A DNA stretch of 64,000 nt from DASQHL01 sp963843685 (lineage in GTDB: Bacteria > Chloroflexota > Dehalococcoidia > DSTF01 > JACRBR01), in contig CAWJLO010000010.1 in NCBI GenBank assembly GCA_963843685.1, positions 434,001 to 498,000 of the forward strand. The letters run 5' to 3'. A program made the position numbers and the translations under genes. The notes below the pieces were generated by a model that made no database searches, had not been told where the DNA came from, and was given only the letters and a program-made list of their open reading frames with translations. Within the stretch, counting starts at the first letter, position 1, and every line of letters begins with the position of its first letter. Positions 30,960-38,754 of the stretch are shown here, piece after piece.

Positions 30960-33560
30960 TCATCGCCGTGCGCTTATGGCCAGTCGCCGAAGCAGATCGG
31001 CGAACACAAAACACGCGGCGCCCACTGGCAAGACGAGCAGCCACGGCACGGCGACGGTGTGCATCGAAAACAACCCGTTCAGTCCCGGCACGTACACCAA
31101 CGAAAGCGTCAGTACCAGTTCGAACGCAAGCCCGATCGCGATCCACGTGTTCGAGAACAGCGACAACCTGGCGCGGAGCGGCCCGTCGCGTTGCGCGAAC
31201 AGACAGCCGATCTGTCCTGCGACGATCCCGAGGAACGTCAGCGTGCGCGCCTCCGGTGCGATCCCCGAGTACGCCGAGAAGGAGTCGAACGGCCGCCATC
31301 CGGCGGAGAGGAGGTACGCCATGTGCGCCCCCAGGCCGAGCGCCGCCTCGACGAGGCCAAAGAAGAGGAACGTGCGCAACACCACGTCGCGGGTGAGGAT
31401 AGGGCGGGCGGGGGGTTCCGGCGCCTGCTCCATCGTCTCTCGCGTCGGCCGCTCCACCCCCAGCGCCAGCGCGGGCACGAGATCCGTGCCGAGGTCGATG
31501 GCCAGCACCTGCGCGACGGCGAGCGGAAGGCTGATCGGCGCGAAGATGTACACCAGGAAGGGGGCCAGCTCCGCCACATTGCTGCTGAACACGTAGCTGG
31601 CGAAGCGACGGATGTTCTGCTTGATCGACCGCCCCTCCTCGATGGCGGCGACGATCGTCGCGAAGTTGTCGTCCGCCAGCACGATGTCCGCTGCCTGCTT
31701 CGCCACCTCGGTCCCGCGTACGCCCATTGCCACGCCCACGTCGGCTGCCCGCAACGCCGGCGCGTCGTTGATGCCGTCTCCCGTGACCACCACCACCTCG
31801 CCCGCCCGACGCAGCACTGTCACGATACGCAGCTTCTGGCCGGGGTCGATACGCGCGAACAACACATCTCCTCTGAGCCTCGCTACCAATGCGCGGTCCG
31901 ACATCGCGTCGAGCTCTCCGCCCTCGATCACCGGCACCTCGCCCAATCCGATGTCGCGGGCAACGGAGCGCGCCGTTGCGGCGTGGTCGCCGGTCAGCAT
32001 GACAACGCGCACCCTCGCACGCCGGCACGCGGCGATCGCGTCGGGCACCTCCCGCCGGGGTGGGTCGAACAGCCGGATGACGCCAAGCGGTCGCACCTCC
32101 GCGCCCGGCCGGCGGGCCGCCAGCATGAGCACGCGCTGTCCCGCGCCGGTTGCCTCGTCGATGGCCGAGGCGACCGCCCGGGGGGCGGCGACGCCCGCGA
32201 GTTGCAACACCGCCTCAGGCGCCCCTTTGATGAACTCTCGCTCCTCCCCTCTCACGTCGCACGTCACGGACATGTAACGGCGCTTCGCGTCGAACGGGAG
32301 GTCGGCCGTCCGCGTACACTCCGCGCGCACCTCTTCTACGTCCTGCCCTTGCGCCTGCGCCCATCGGGCCAGCGCGACGTCGAGCGGATCGCCCTCGAAG
32401 ACCCGTTCCACTGCACGCGCGTCGTTGCAGAGGGCGGCCGCCATGAGCGCCTCCTGCTCAAGATCGGGATCCGGCCCCGCGGGGACGAACGCCGCGACAG
32501 CAAGCACATTCCGCGTGAGCGTGCCGGTCTTGTCGGTGCAGATCACGGTCACAGCGCCAACCGTCTCGACGGCCGACAGGCGACGGACGGCGGCGCCCCG
32601 CTCCGCCATCCGCCGCGCCCCGATCGCAAGCGACACGCTCAGCGTGGGCAGCAGCCCTTCCGGCACGAGCGCCACGATCACGCCCGTCGCGAACGTCAGC
32701 GCGGCGACGAACTTCACGTCCGTCGCGCCAGCCGCCACCATCAGCGTCGCGGCGCCAGCGAGCACAGCGATCACAGCCGTGAGACCGGAGAGCTCATCGA
32801 CCTGCTGCTCGAGCACGGAGCGGCCCCGCGTCACACCTTCGACCATCGCGGCAACGCGGCCCATCGTGCTCGAGGCACCCGTGGCGAACACGACGGCCTC
32901 GCCGTGCCCCGTGACGACGGCCGCACCGGCCGGGACGACGCACGGCACGTCGCCGAGCCCCGCGCGTTCGTTCGTGATGACGATCGGTGCGGCGTCGCAC
33001 GCCACGGGGATCGACTCACCAGTCACGGCGGAGAGGTCGAGCGTGAGGTTATCCGACGAGCAGAGGACGCAGTCGGCCGGCGCTACGTCACCCGCCCCCA
33101 GGCGTACGATATCTCCGGGGACAAGGTCCAGGGCCGCCGCCCGCCGTTCACGGCCGTCCCGCACGAGCTGCGTGTGCACCGCCACGCGCCGCATCAGGCT
33201 GAGCACGATCCGCTCCGCGCGGTACTCCTGCGCGAACGCGAAGGCGCCGTTGATGACCACGACGGCCACGATGGCAGCGCCCAACTCCGGGATGCCGGCC
33301 GCGAACGACAGTCCAGCGGCGAACCAGAGAAGCAGCGCCAGCGTGTGCGTGAAGTTGGCAAGAAACGCAAGCAGGCGCTGCTCCCGCTGCGGCGGCACCG
33401 CTACGTTCGGGCCGTACGCCTTGAGGCGGAGCGCCGCTTCAGCATCGGTGAGCCCGCCCGGACCCGACGCCATGAGTGCGAGACGCGCGGCCGGCTCCGC
33501 GGCTGCCAGCGCGGCCAGGTCGATAGTGAGTGGCGCGGCATGCTCGGTAGCGCTGGCCAT
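30960..33560 (-). CDS. P-type cation ATPase, P2C (Na+/K+-ATPase-like)
   Basis: This 866-aa P2-type ATPase has the actuator TGES (180-183), phosphorylation motif DKTGT (D343), nucleotide-binding KGAPE (445-449) and hinge TGDGINDAP (593-601). Ion-site residues match the Na+/K+- and H+/K+-ATPase group rather than SERCA: M4 PEGLL (300-304), M5 SN-x2-E-x2-PF (S660, N661, E664) and M6 IDLGTD (D689, D693). Ten membrane segments are expected. The ATG at 33560 begins MASATEHAAP; a 39-codon extension is Arg/Pro-rich and probably non-coding. No beta-subunit gene is nearby. It may exchange monovalent cations, though which ions is inferred. Confidence 0.9.
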   Translation of the reverse strand: MASATEHAAPLTIDLAALAAAEPAARLALMASGPGGLTDAEAALRLKAYGPNVAVPPQREQRLLAFLANFTHTLALLLWFAAGLSFAAGIPELGAAIVAVVVINGAFAFAQEYRAERIVLSLMRRVAVHTQLVRDGRERRAAALDLVPGDIVRLGAGDVAPADCVLCSSDNLTLDLSAVTGESIPVACDAAPIVITNERAGLGDVPCVVPAGAAVVTGHGEAVVFATGASSTMGRVAAMVEGVTRGRSVLEQQVDELSGLTAVIAVLAGAATLMVAAGATDVKFVAALTFATGVIVALVPEGLLPTLSVSLAIGARRMAERGAAVRRLSAVETVGAVTVICTDKTGTLTRNVLAVAAFVPAGPDPDLEQEALMAAALCNDARAVERVFEGDPLDVALARWAQAQGQDVEEVRAECTRTADLPFDAKRRYMSVTCDVRGEEREFIKGAPEAVLQLAGVAAPRAVASAIDEATGAGQRVLMLAARRPGAEVRPLGVIRLFDPPRREVPDAIAACRRARVRVVMLTGDHAATARSVARDIGLGEVPVIEGGELDAMSDRALVARLRGDVLFARIDPGQKLRIVTVLRRAGEVVVVTGDGINDAPALRAADVGVAMGVRGTEVAKQAADIVLADDNFATIVAAIEEGRSIKQNIRRFASYVFSSNVAELAPFLVYIFAPISLPLAVAQVLAIDLGTDLVPALALGVERPTRETMEQAPEPPARPILTRDVVLRTFLFFGLVEAALGLGAHMAYLLSAGWRPFDSFSAYSGIAPEARTLTFLGIVAGQIGCLFAQRDGPLRARLSLFSNTWIAIGLAFELVLTLSLVYVPGLNGLFSMHTVAVPWLLVLPVGAACFVFADLLRRLAISARR

Positions 33561-33928
33561 ATCGGCGTATGCTCGCACGCCGCGACGAGTTCGGCCACCC
33601 GTCTGGCCGAGCCACACCGGAGTTCTAGCCGAGATGCGGTTAGGATTCGGGCGTCGTACGTTCTCCGGTACCTTCACCGGACGGCGGGATCACGCGCAAA
33701 TAGCCACGGCACAGCTTGACGGGACGCGGCGCCTTTGAAGGCTCGCCCTTCGCTTCGCTGCCACGGAGGTGAGTAGTTGCCCGCGTGCGCGCCCGGATGG
33801 CCGGCTGCTCCGGCGTGGGTGCCATCAATGCACTTCTGTTCTCGATTCGACCCAACGCGGAGGTGACGTGAGCGTGCCGCCCGGGCTGGCGCTTCGTCAG
33901 CGGGTCGAGGATGCGGCTCGCCGGCGCT
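33561..33928. other. Gene-poor 368-bp stretch upstream of the P-type ATPase
   Basis: No gene here is well supported. A 61-codon minus-strand frame (MAPTPEQPAIRAR to ERTTPES, 33640-33825) has an ATG but no ribosome-binding site. A plus-strand frame at 33868 follows GGAGGTGA but runs antisense into the glyoxalase-family gene. The ATPase promoter should lie at the left end; CATACG five bases before its ATG is a weak -10 candidate. Confidence 0.3.
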
Positions 33929-34522
33929 TCAGGAGCGGACGGCCGTCAGCTGCCGAGCGGCATCGGCCGCGGTCGCCGGCTTGTGCTTGACGTCCGACTC
34001 GTCGAACACGCGCGTCCAGCTCGCGAACTCCAGCAGGATGCCGTCCGGGTCCATGAAGTAGATCGAGCGGACGAACACGCCCGGATGCAACTTTGCAGAG
34101 ACCTGCATCGGACTGTCGTCGTGGTTGAAGACGTGGGACGTTCGGACGCCCTTCGCGTGCAGCTTCTCGACGTATTCGTCGAACTTCTCTGCGGGCACGT
34201 CGAACGCGACGTGGTTCATCGATCCGTGCGCCGTGACGATCTCGCCGTCGCCGGGCCAGTGGGCCGCGGACGAGACGCCCGGCACTGCCTCCGGCGCGTT
34301 CGGGAACCAGAAGAACGCCAGCGAGTCGCCATTTCCGAGGTCGAAGAAGAAGTGCTGGCCCATGCCGTTGGGGAGGTCCAGCGTCTTGATCAGCGGCAGG
34401 CCCAACACGCCGGTATAGAAATCGACGGTCCGCTGCATGTCGCGACAGACGAGCGCGAGGTGATTCAAGCCGCGAATCTCGAACTCGGCATTGCCCTTGG
34501 TGGTCAGTTCTGGCTTCGGCAT
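33929..34522 (-). CDS. VOC-superfamily protein (glyoxalase/extradiol dioxygenase-like)
   Basis: This 197-aa vicinal-oxygen-chelate protein has two beta-alpha-beta-beta-beta modules: the first starts RGLNHLALVCRDM with GVLGLPLIKTLD, the second starts HGSMNHVAFDVP. The metal ligands are the paired His residues and the Glu in ILLEFASW. The ATG at 34522 follows GGAGG by six bases; the longer frame is rejected. It could be a glyoxalase, a ring-cleavage dioxygenase or an epimerase, and it diverges from the carboxymuconolactone-decarboxylase-like gene. Confidence 0.88.
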   Translation of the reverse strand: MPKPELTTKGNAEFEIRGLNHLALVCRDMQRTVDFYTGVLGLPLIKTLDLPNGMGQHFFFDLGNGDSLAFFWFPNAPEAVPGVSSAAHWPGDGEIVTAHGSMNHVAFDVPAEKFDEYVEKLHAKGVRTSHVFNHDDSPMQVSAKLHPGVFVRSIYFMDPDGILLEFASWTRVFDESDVKHKPATAADAARQLTAVRS

Positions 34523-34709
34523 CACTGTCCTCCGGCACGTCACGCTGCGCCCGCGGCCGGAATGTCCCGCCGCTACCATCGTCGTGATCCTACCACGGCG
34601 GCCGCCTCCCGGTGCACCCCTGCGGCGTCAACGTGGCCGTGTCCGTCCGGCGTATCCGATCTACAGTACCGCCACCTGAATCGGACGTCCGGTCGAAGGA
34701 GGAGCGACA

Positions 34710-35342
34710 ATGCCGCGATTGAGACAGGTCCCGAAGTCCGAGGCATCTCCGGACGTGCTCGCTACCTACAAGAGCCTCTTCCAGGACCGGGACCCGGTCG
34801 CCGAGCCCGGCACGGCGACGGGCACCCCGGGCAACTGGTGGACAGTGTTCGCGCTCGTCCCCGAGATCATGGCGCACTGCCAGGCCGGCTTCACCCTCTT
34901 CAACAGCAAGTCCCGCTCCCTGAAGCCGCAGCATCGCGAGCTGGCCCTGGTCCGGGCGGGATTCGCCGGCGGCAGCCAGTTCGTGTTCTCGCAGCATTGC
35001 AAGGCCGCGAGGTTCGCGGGCGTGCCTGACGAGAAGCTGCAACATCTGCCCGCATGGCCCGTGTCGCCCGTCTTCGACGACGCCGACCGCTCCATCCTCG
35101 CGTACACCGACCAGCTCGTCCTCGAACGCGGCCGCGTGCAGGACGAGACGTTCGCCCAGCTCAGAGAGCACCTGACCGACGAGGCGATCCTGGAGCTGAC
35201 GTATCTCGTTGCGACCTACGCGATGCACGCCACGATGAGCCGCGCACTGAGGCTCGAGTACGACGACGTCGATGAACGCGTAAAGGAGATCCCGATGCCC
35301 GGCCAGGCTGCCACCGACGTCATGGGCCAGATCAGCCGATGA
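34710..35342 (+). CDS. Carboxymuconolactone decarboxylase/AhpD-like protein
   Basis: This 210-aa helical protein has the CMD/AhpD fold (LKPQHRELALVRAGFAGGSQF then FSQHCKAARFAGV). AhpD proteins carry a C-x2-C-x3-H redox motif; only one Cys (QHCKAAR) is present here, so classic AhpD disulfide chemistry is doubtful. A GGAGGAG precedes the ATG, and a weak -10 (TACAGT, 34662-34667) lies upstream. It overlaps the next gene by 4 bp (ATGA), forming a two- or three-gene plus-strand operon. Confidence 0.85.
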   Translation: MPRLRQVPKSEASPDVLATYKSLFQDRDPVAEPGTATGTPGNWWTVFALVPEIMAHCQAGFTLFNSKSRSLKPQHRELALVRAGFAGGSQFVFSQHCKAARFAGVPDEKLQHLPAWPVSPVFDDADRSILAYTDQLVLERGRVQDETFAQLREHLTDEAILELTYLVATYAMHATMSRALRLEYDDVDERVKEIPMPGQAATDVMGQISR

Positions 35343-36172
35343 GCGACCACGCTCGCGCGCTCTCGCCCGGTGAGCGGCTGCGGGCACTCTTGGCGCGCGG
35401 ACTCGTCGTCGCCCCCTTTGTGTTCGACGGCGTGCAGGCGAAGCTCGCGGAGGCCGCCGGCTTCGAGGCCGTGTACATGAGCGGCTTCGGCACCGCGGCG
35501 TCTTACGGTCTGCCTGACATGGGCATGATCGGCCTCGCCGAGATGAGCGCGAACGCAGCGCGCATCGCCGCCTCCGTCAACGTGCCCGTCATCGCCGACG
35601 CCGACACCGGCTACGGCAACGAGACGAACGTCGCCCACACGGTGGCCGCCTACGAGCGCGCTGGCGTCGCGGCTCTCCACATCGAGGATCAGGAGTGGCC
35701 GAAACGCTGCGGCTTCCTCGAAGGCAAGCGCGTCATTCCGCTCGACGAGATGGTCGCCAAGGTGCGCGCCGCCTGCGCCGCCCGCACCGATGAATCGCTC
35801 GTCATCATCGCCCGCACCGACGCGCTGGCCCCCAACGGCTGGGACGACGCACTTGCCCGCGCACGAGCCTATCGTGGTGCGGGCGCGGATCTCGTCTTCA
35901 TCGATGGTCTGAAGACGCGCGATGACGTCGAGCGCGCGGCCTCAGAGCTCAAGGGCACACCGCAGCTGCTCAATTCATGGCTCCTGACCCCGGACGAGGC
36001 CGCGACGCTGAGTTTCGCGATCTACATCCACCTCGGCGTCATGCTCCGCCACTTCGCTGACTTCCGCGAGTCGCTCAGCGAATTGCGGGAGCGCGGCTCG
36101 GTCAGCCTGTCGCCGGGCGACGACTCCGTGGAGGCCGTCACGCGTCTCCTGATGCGAGACCGCGGCGACTGA
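35339..36172 (+). CDS. Isocitrate lyase/PEP mutase-family protein
   Basis: This 277-aa TIM-barrel protein belongs to the isocitrate lyase / phosphoenolpyruvate mutase superfamily. It has VIADADTGYGN (Mg-binding Asp cluster), HIEDQEWPKRCGF with the K-R-C-G catalytic loop, and IIARTDALAPNGWDDAL. The K-R-C-G loop favours a lyase such as (methyl)isocitrate- or dimethylmalate-lyase-like activity, or oxaloacetate decarboxylase, over a mutase. Translation is coupled to the CMD-like gene by a 4-bp overlap. Confidence 0.9.
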   Translation: MSDHARALSPGERLRALLARGLVVAPFVFDGVQAKLAEAAGFEAVYMSGFGTAASYGLPDMGMIGLAEMSANAARIAASVNVPVIADADTGYGNETNVAHTVAAYERAGVAALHIEDQEWPKRCGFLEGKRVIPLDEMVAKVRAACAARTDESLVIIARTDALAPNGWDDALARARAYRGAGADLVFIDGLKTRDDVERAASELKGTPQLLNSWLLTPDEAATLSFAIYIHLGVMLRHFADFRESLSELRERGSVSLSPGDDSVEAVTRLLMRDRGD

Positions 36173-36236
36173 TTGAGCGGCGACCACACTACGCCGCCGT
36201 GGTACCGTGGGAACGCACCGTGTAAGGAGTGAGGCC

Positions 36237-37092
36237 ATGCGTGAAGGCACGTTTCGAGGGTTCGACCTCGCGATGCACGATCCCGGCATCGCCGTCGTCA
36301 CGTTCAATCAGCCGGACCGCCTTAACGGCATGACCCAGGGGCTGAAGCGCGACCTGGTCGAGGCGCTGACGGAGGCGCAGATGGACGACGGCGTCCGCGT
36401 CATCGTCATCACCGGCACCGGACGCGCCTTCTCGGCTGGCGACGACATCACCGGCCGCCCGGTGAACTCTGCCGGCGCCGAGCAACTCGTGCCGGATATC
36501 CACGCCGGTCATCACAACGCGATCGGCACGTACGACGGGCTGCGCTGGCTCTCGCAGCCGCTGAACGTGACCGTGCGCGCGCTCGACAAGCTGACGATCG
36601 CCGCCGTCAACGGCGTGGCGATCCAGACCGGCTTCTCGCTGGCGCTCTCGTGCGACTTCCGCATCGCCTCCAGCGACGCGCGTATGGGCAGCGGCACGTT
36701 GCGATTCGGTTTGATGCCGGACGAAGGCGGCCAGTTCCTCGTCGTGCAGCTCATCGGCGTGGCCCGGGCGATGGACTTCTTCATGCGCAATCGCATCGTC
36801 TCCGGCGGCCGAGGCGCTCGAGCTGGGGCTGGTGCATGAGGTCGCGCCACCTCAGGAGCTGATGCCGCGCGCCATGGCTCTCGCCCGCGAGCTGGCCGAA
36901 GGGCCGCAGGTCTCGATGCGCCTGCTCAAACGATCGATCTATAACGCCGCCGAGCAGACGTTCGCTCACGCGCTCGACGACATCGCCGCGAAGACCGCGG
37001 TGAGCGACCACCACCCCGACGCGCGGGAGGGCATGGCCGCGTTCCAGCAGAAGCGCAAGCCGAACTTCAACCGTTGGCTCGAGGGGAAATGA
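36237..37092 (+). CDS. Enoyl-CoA hydratase/isomerase, split by a 1-base insertion
   Basis: This is a crotonase of about 284 aa when repaired. The start ATG has AAGGAG seven bases upstream. The first part shows ITGTGRAFSAGDD, AAVNGVAIQTGFSLALSCDF and GLMPDEGGQFLV. The frame then breaks at 36804-36808 (GGCGGCC where GGCGCC would read IVSGAEALELGLVHEV), and the C-terminal helix continues in the next frame to GK at 37092. Both halves are well conserved, so a consensus error is more likely than decay. It ends 13 bp before a convergent gene. Confidence 0.82.
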
Positions 37093-37105
37093 GCGAGGCG
37101 GTCCG

Positions 37106-37474
37106 TCAGCTCGCCTGGCGCGTCCACGTGGCGAGGTCGAAGTAGTCGCGCCAGGCGGCGATCTTCCCGTCACGCAGTTCGAACACGCCCATCACCGGCA
37201 GCGTGACCGTCTTGCCGCCGAGCACGAACGTGTCAACGCGCTCGGTGAGCACGGTGTCTCCGTCCGCGACGACGTGCTTGATCTCGAACTTCACCTCGGT
37301 CGCCGGGCCGAGGATCATCGCCAGCAGCGCCTTGATCGCGTCCTTCCCGGTGGCCGGTTGCATCGGCACGTTGAAGTAGACACCGTCATCGGTGAAGGCG
37401 TCGAGGATCTTCGCCTGGTCGCGCGCTTCCCACGCCGCGCAGAAGTCGCGCACCACCTGCTTCGCGTCCGCCAT
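37106..37474 (-). CDS. Limonene-1,2-epoxide hydrolase-like / SnoaL-fold protein
   Basis: This 122-aa NTF2-fold protein has the C-terminal block VMGVFELRDGKIAAWRDYFD, which resembles limonene-1,2-epoxide hydrolase and carries the Arg-Asp pair used to open epoxides. An AAGGAG sits directly in front of the first ATG (37480), so the second ATG (37474) with six-base spacing is the likely start. An epoxide hydrolase would suit a terpenoid-degrading bacterium, but many SnoaL-like proteins have other roles. Confidence 0.8.
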   Translation of the reverse strand: MADAKQVVRDFCAAWEARDQAKILDAFTDDGVYFNVPMQPATGKDAIKALLAMILGPATEVKFEIKHVVADGDTVLTERVDTFVLGGKTVTLPVMGVFELRDGKIAAWRDYFDLATWTRQAS

Positions 37475-37517
37475 CTCCATCTCCTTCGAAACGATTCAAA
37501 TAATTCCGCGCGGAAGC

Positions 37518-37889
37518 CTACGCGCCCCGGTCCTTCCCGTGACCGTGGCGGTAGTGCACGACCGTGACATCGACCAGCAGCACCAGCCCGTCGCCCACCA
37601 TCTCATCGACGATGGGCAGCGCACCCTCGATGCGGTCCGCCCGGTCGATGACCTCCACCACGAGCGGCAGGTCCTCGGAGAGCCGCAGGATGTGCGCCGT
37701 ATGCATGCGGCTGTTCGCGCCGAAGCCTTCGATTGCGCGCAGAACCGTCGCGCCGGCAAGGCCTTCTTGGCGGAGCCGTTCGACGAGCGCCGTCGACAGC
37801 GGCTTGCCGTGCCACTTGTCCGACTCACCGATGTAGATCTTCAGCAGCTTCGCAGGTCCGGTGATATCCATGCCACGATTCTCAGTCAT
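37518..37889 (-). CDS. DUF190 protein paired with the fluoride channel
   Basis: This 123-aa DUF190 protein has a PII-like ferredoxin fold; typical blocks are LLKIYIGESDKWHGKPLS, LRQEGLAGATVLRAIEGFG and LPLVVEVIDRADRIE. Its ATG shares one base with the crcB stop (TGATG), so the two are translated together from the riboswitch-controlled message. DUF190 proteins often accompany CrcB; a regulatory or stress role in fluoride resistance is inferred. Confidence 0.9.
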   Translation of the reverse strand: MTENRGMDITGPAKLLKIYIGESDKWHGKPLSTALVERLRQEGLAGATVLRAIEGFGANSRMHTAHILRLSEDLPLVVEVIDRADRIEGALPIVDEMVGDGLVLLVDVTVVHYRHGHGKDRGA

Positions 37890-38257
37890 CAGAGCGCCTT
37901 CGCCAGGACGCTGCCAGCGTACACGGCCATCATGCCACACACGATGCTGGCGCAGAGGTTGAGCGAGGCGCCGAGCACGTTCCGCACCTGCAGCATCTGC
38001 AACGTCTCCCACGAGAACGAGGAGAACGTCGTGAAGCCGCCGAGGAATCCCACGGCCACAAGCAGCCGCAACTCCGACGGCCACATGAAGCGGTCGGTGC
38101 TGAGCGTAAGGAAGAGGCCGATGATGAACGACCCGACGATGTTCACCGTGAACACGCCGAGGCCGCTCGCACCGTTCCAGTCCGCAACCCAGCCGGTCAC
38201 GTAGTAGCGTGACAGCGTCCCGAGCGCACCACCAACGGCGAGGTAGACCACGTTCAT
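37889..38257 (-). CDS. crcB: Fluoride channel CrcB/Fluc
   Basis: This 122-aa, four-helix membrane protein exports fluoride as a dual-topology dimer. Signatures are GGALGTLSRYY near the N-terminus, FTVNIVGSFIIGLF with the pore Asn, and GFLGGFTTFSSFSWE with the G-G-x-T-T-F-S box. ATG 38257 is preferred to a TTG two codons earlier that lies in the terminator T-tract. No ribosome-binding site is visible at normal spacing; the only AGGAG upstream is in the terminator stem, 15 bases away. A fluoride riboswitch lies directly upstream. Confidence 0.95.
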   Translation of the reverse strand: MNVVYLAVGGALGTLSRYYVTGWVADWNGASGLGVFTVNIVGSFIIGLFLTLSTDRFMWPSELRLLVAVGFLGGFTTFSSFSWETLQMLQVRNVLGASLNLCASIVCGMMAVYAGSVLAKAL

Positions 38258-38261
38258 ATGC

Positions 38262-38295
38262 AAACGAAAAGGCTCCTACCTTGTCGGTAGGAGCC
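38262..38295 (-). terminator. Riboswitch-controlled intrinsic terminator before crcB
   Basis: A perfect 10-bp stem (GGCTCCTACC / GGTAGGAGCC, 38271-38280 and 38286-38295) with a 5-base loop is followed on the minus strand by TTTTCGTTT. The 5' arm of the stem, GGCTCCTACC, is also part of the aptamer, so ligand binding and termination are mutually exclusive. Confidence 0.92.
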
Positions 38296-38337
38296 ATCAG
38301 CCCTCACGGGCGGTCCGGGCGAGCCCCATCGCCCTGT
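38281..38337 (-). promoter_or_regulatory. Fluoride riboswitch (crcB motif)
   Basis: The minus strand from 38337 downward reads GGGCGATGGGGCTCGCCC, then the GGACCGCCC linker, the CCC-GTGA-GGG stem and CTGATGGCTCCTACC. This matches the crcB-motif fluoride aptamer (stem P1, pseudoknot and P3) element by element. It overlaps the first arm of the terminator, as expected for a switch that favours read-through when fluoride is bound. It controls crcB and the DUF190 gene. Confidence 0.93.
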
Positions 38338-38338
38338 C

Positions 38339-38374
38339 AGAGCACAGCATACGGCCGGTCGTCGCGGCAAGCAA
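38339..38374 (-). promoter_or_regulatory. Promoter of the fluoride riboswitch
   Basis: On the minus strand TTGCTT (38374-38369), a 17-bp spacer and TATGCT (38351-38346) predict a start near 38339, just at the first base of the aptamer. Position and spacing agree well with the riboswitch boundary. Confidence 0.65.
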
Positions 38375-38478
38375 CGGGCCGCGCTATGATCTGCGGGGCC
38401 GCGTCGGCACCGGCCGCGAGCGGTCGGCGTACCGGGCTCAGCGGCTGTCGCTACGGCATCATCCTCAGAACCCGGCCG

Positions 38479-38541
38479 TCCTGTGAACAGGAACCGTCGC
38501 CAGGCTCTCGCTTGACTCTCGATTTGGTACGATTCTATCGG
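38479..38541 (+). promoter_or_regulatory. katG upstream region: palindrome and putative promoter
   Basis: TCCTGTGAACAGGA (38479-38492) is a perfect 14-bp palindrome. Twenty bases downstream lies TTGACT (38512-38517), followed after 18 bp by TATCGG (38536-38541), a fair promoter with a poor -10. The predicted leader of about 210 nt to the katG GTG holds no gene I can support. The palindrome is a candidate site for a peroxide-responsive repressor, which is inference. Confidence 0.4.
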
Positions 38542-38754
38542 GCCGCAGAGTTCCGCCATGCAGCGGCAGCGGACCATCGACAGAGCCCGCCACGCAGCCG
38601 ATGTCTCGAGGTGTATCACCGCAAGTGTTCTGTCCCGTCGGGCGCCCCAACATAGCCACCCTAGCGTGTGCCGCCAGCGGGCGATGCGGTCGTCGATAAC
38701 AAGGCAACCAGGTCAAGCAGCTAACGATCAAGAAGCAACGGGAGAAATACCGAC

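Noticed and set aside
30744..33719. A 991-codon open frame on the plus strand
   Set aside because: It is antisense to the P-type ATPase, which has every catalytic motif; the plus-strand product is Arg/His-rich noise.
33640..33855. 71-codon minus-strand frame
   Set aside because: The TTG start and the inner ATG both lack a ribosome-binding site and no family is recognised; kept only as a note on the intergenic stretch.
36237..37092. Programmed frameshifting in the split enoyl-CoA hydratase
   Set aside because: There is no slippery heptamer or downstream structure, and the same kind of single duplicated base breaks seven other genes of unrelated function.
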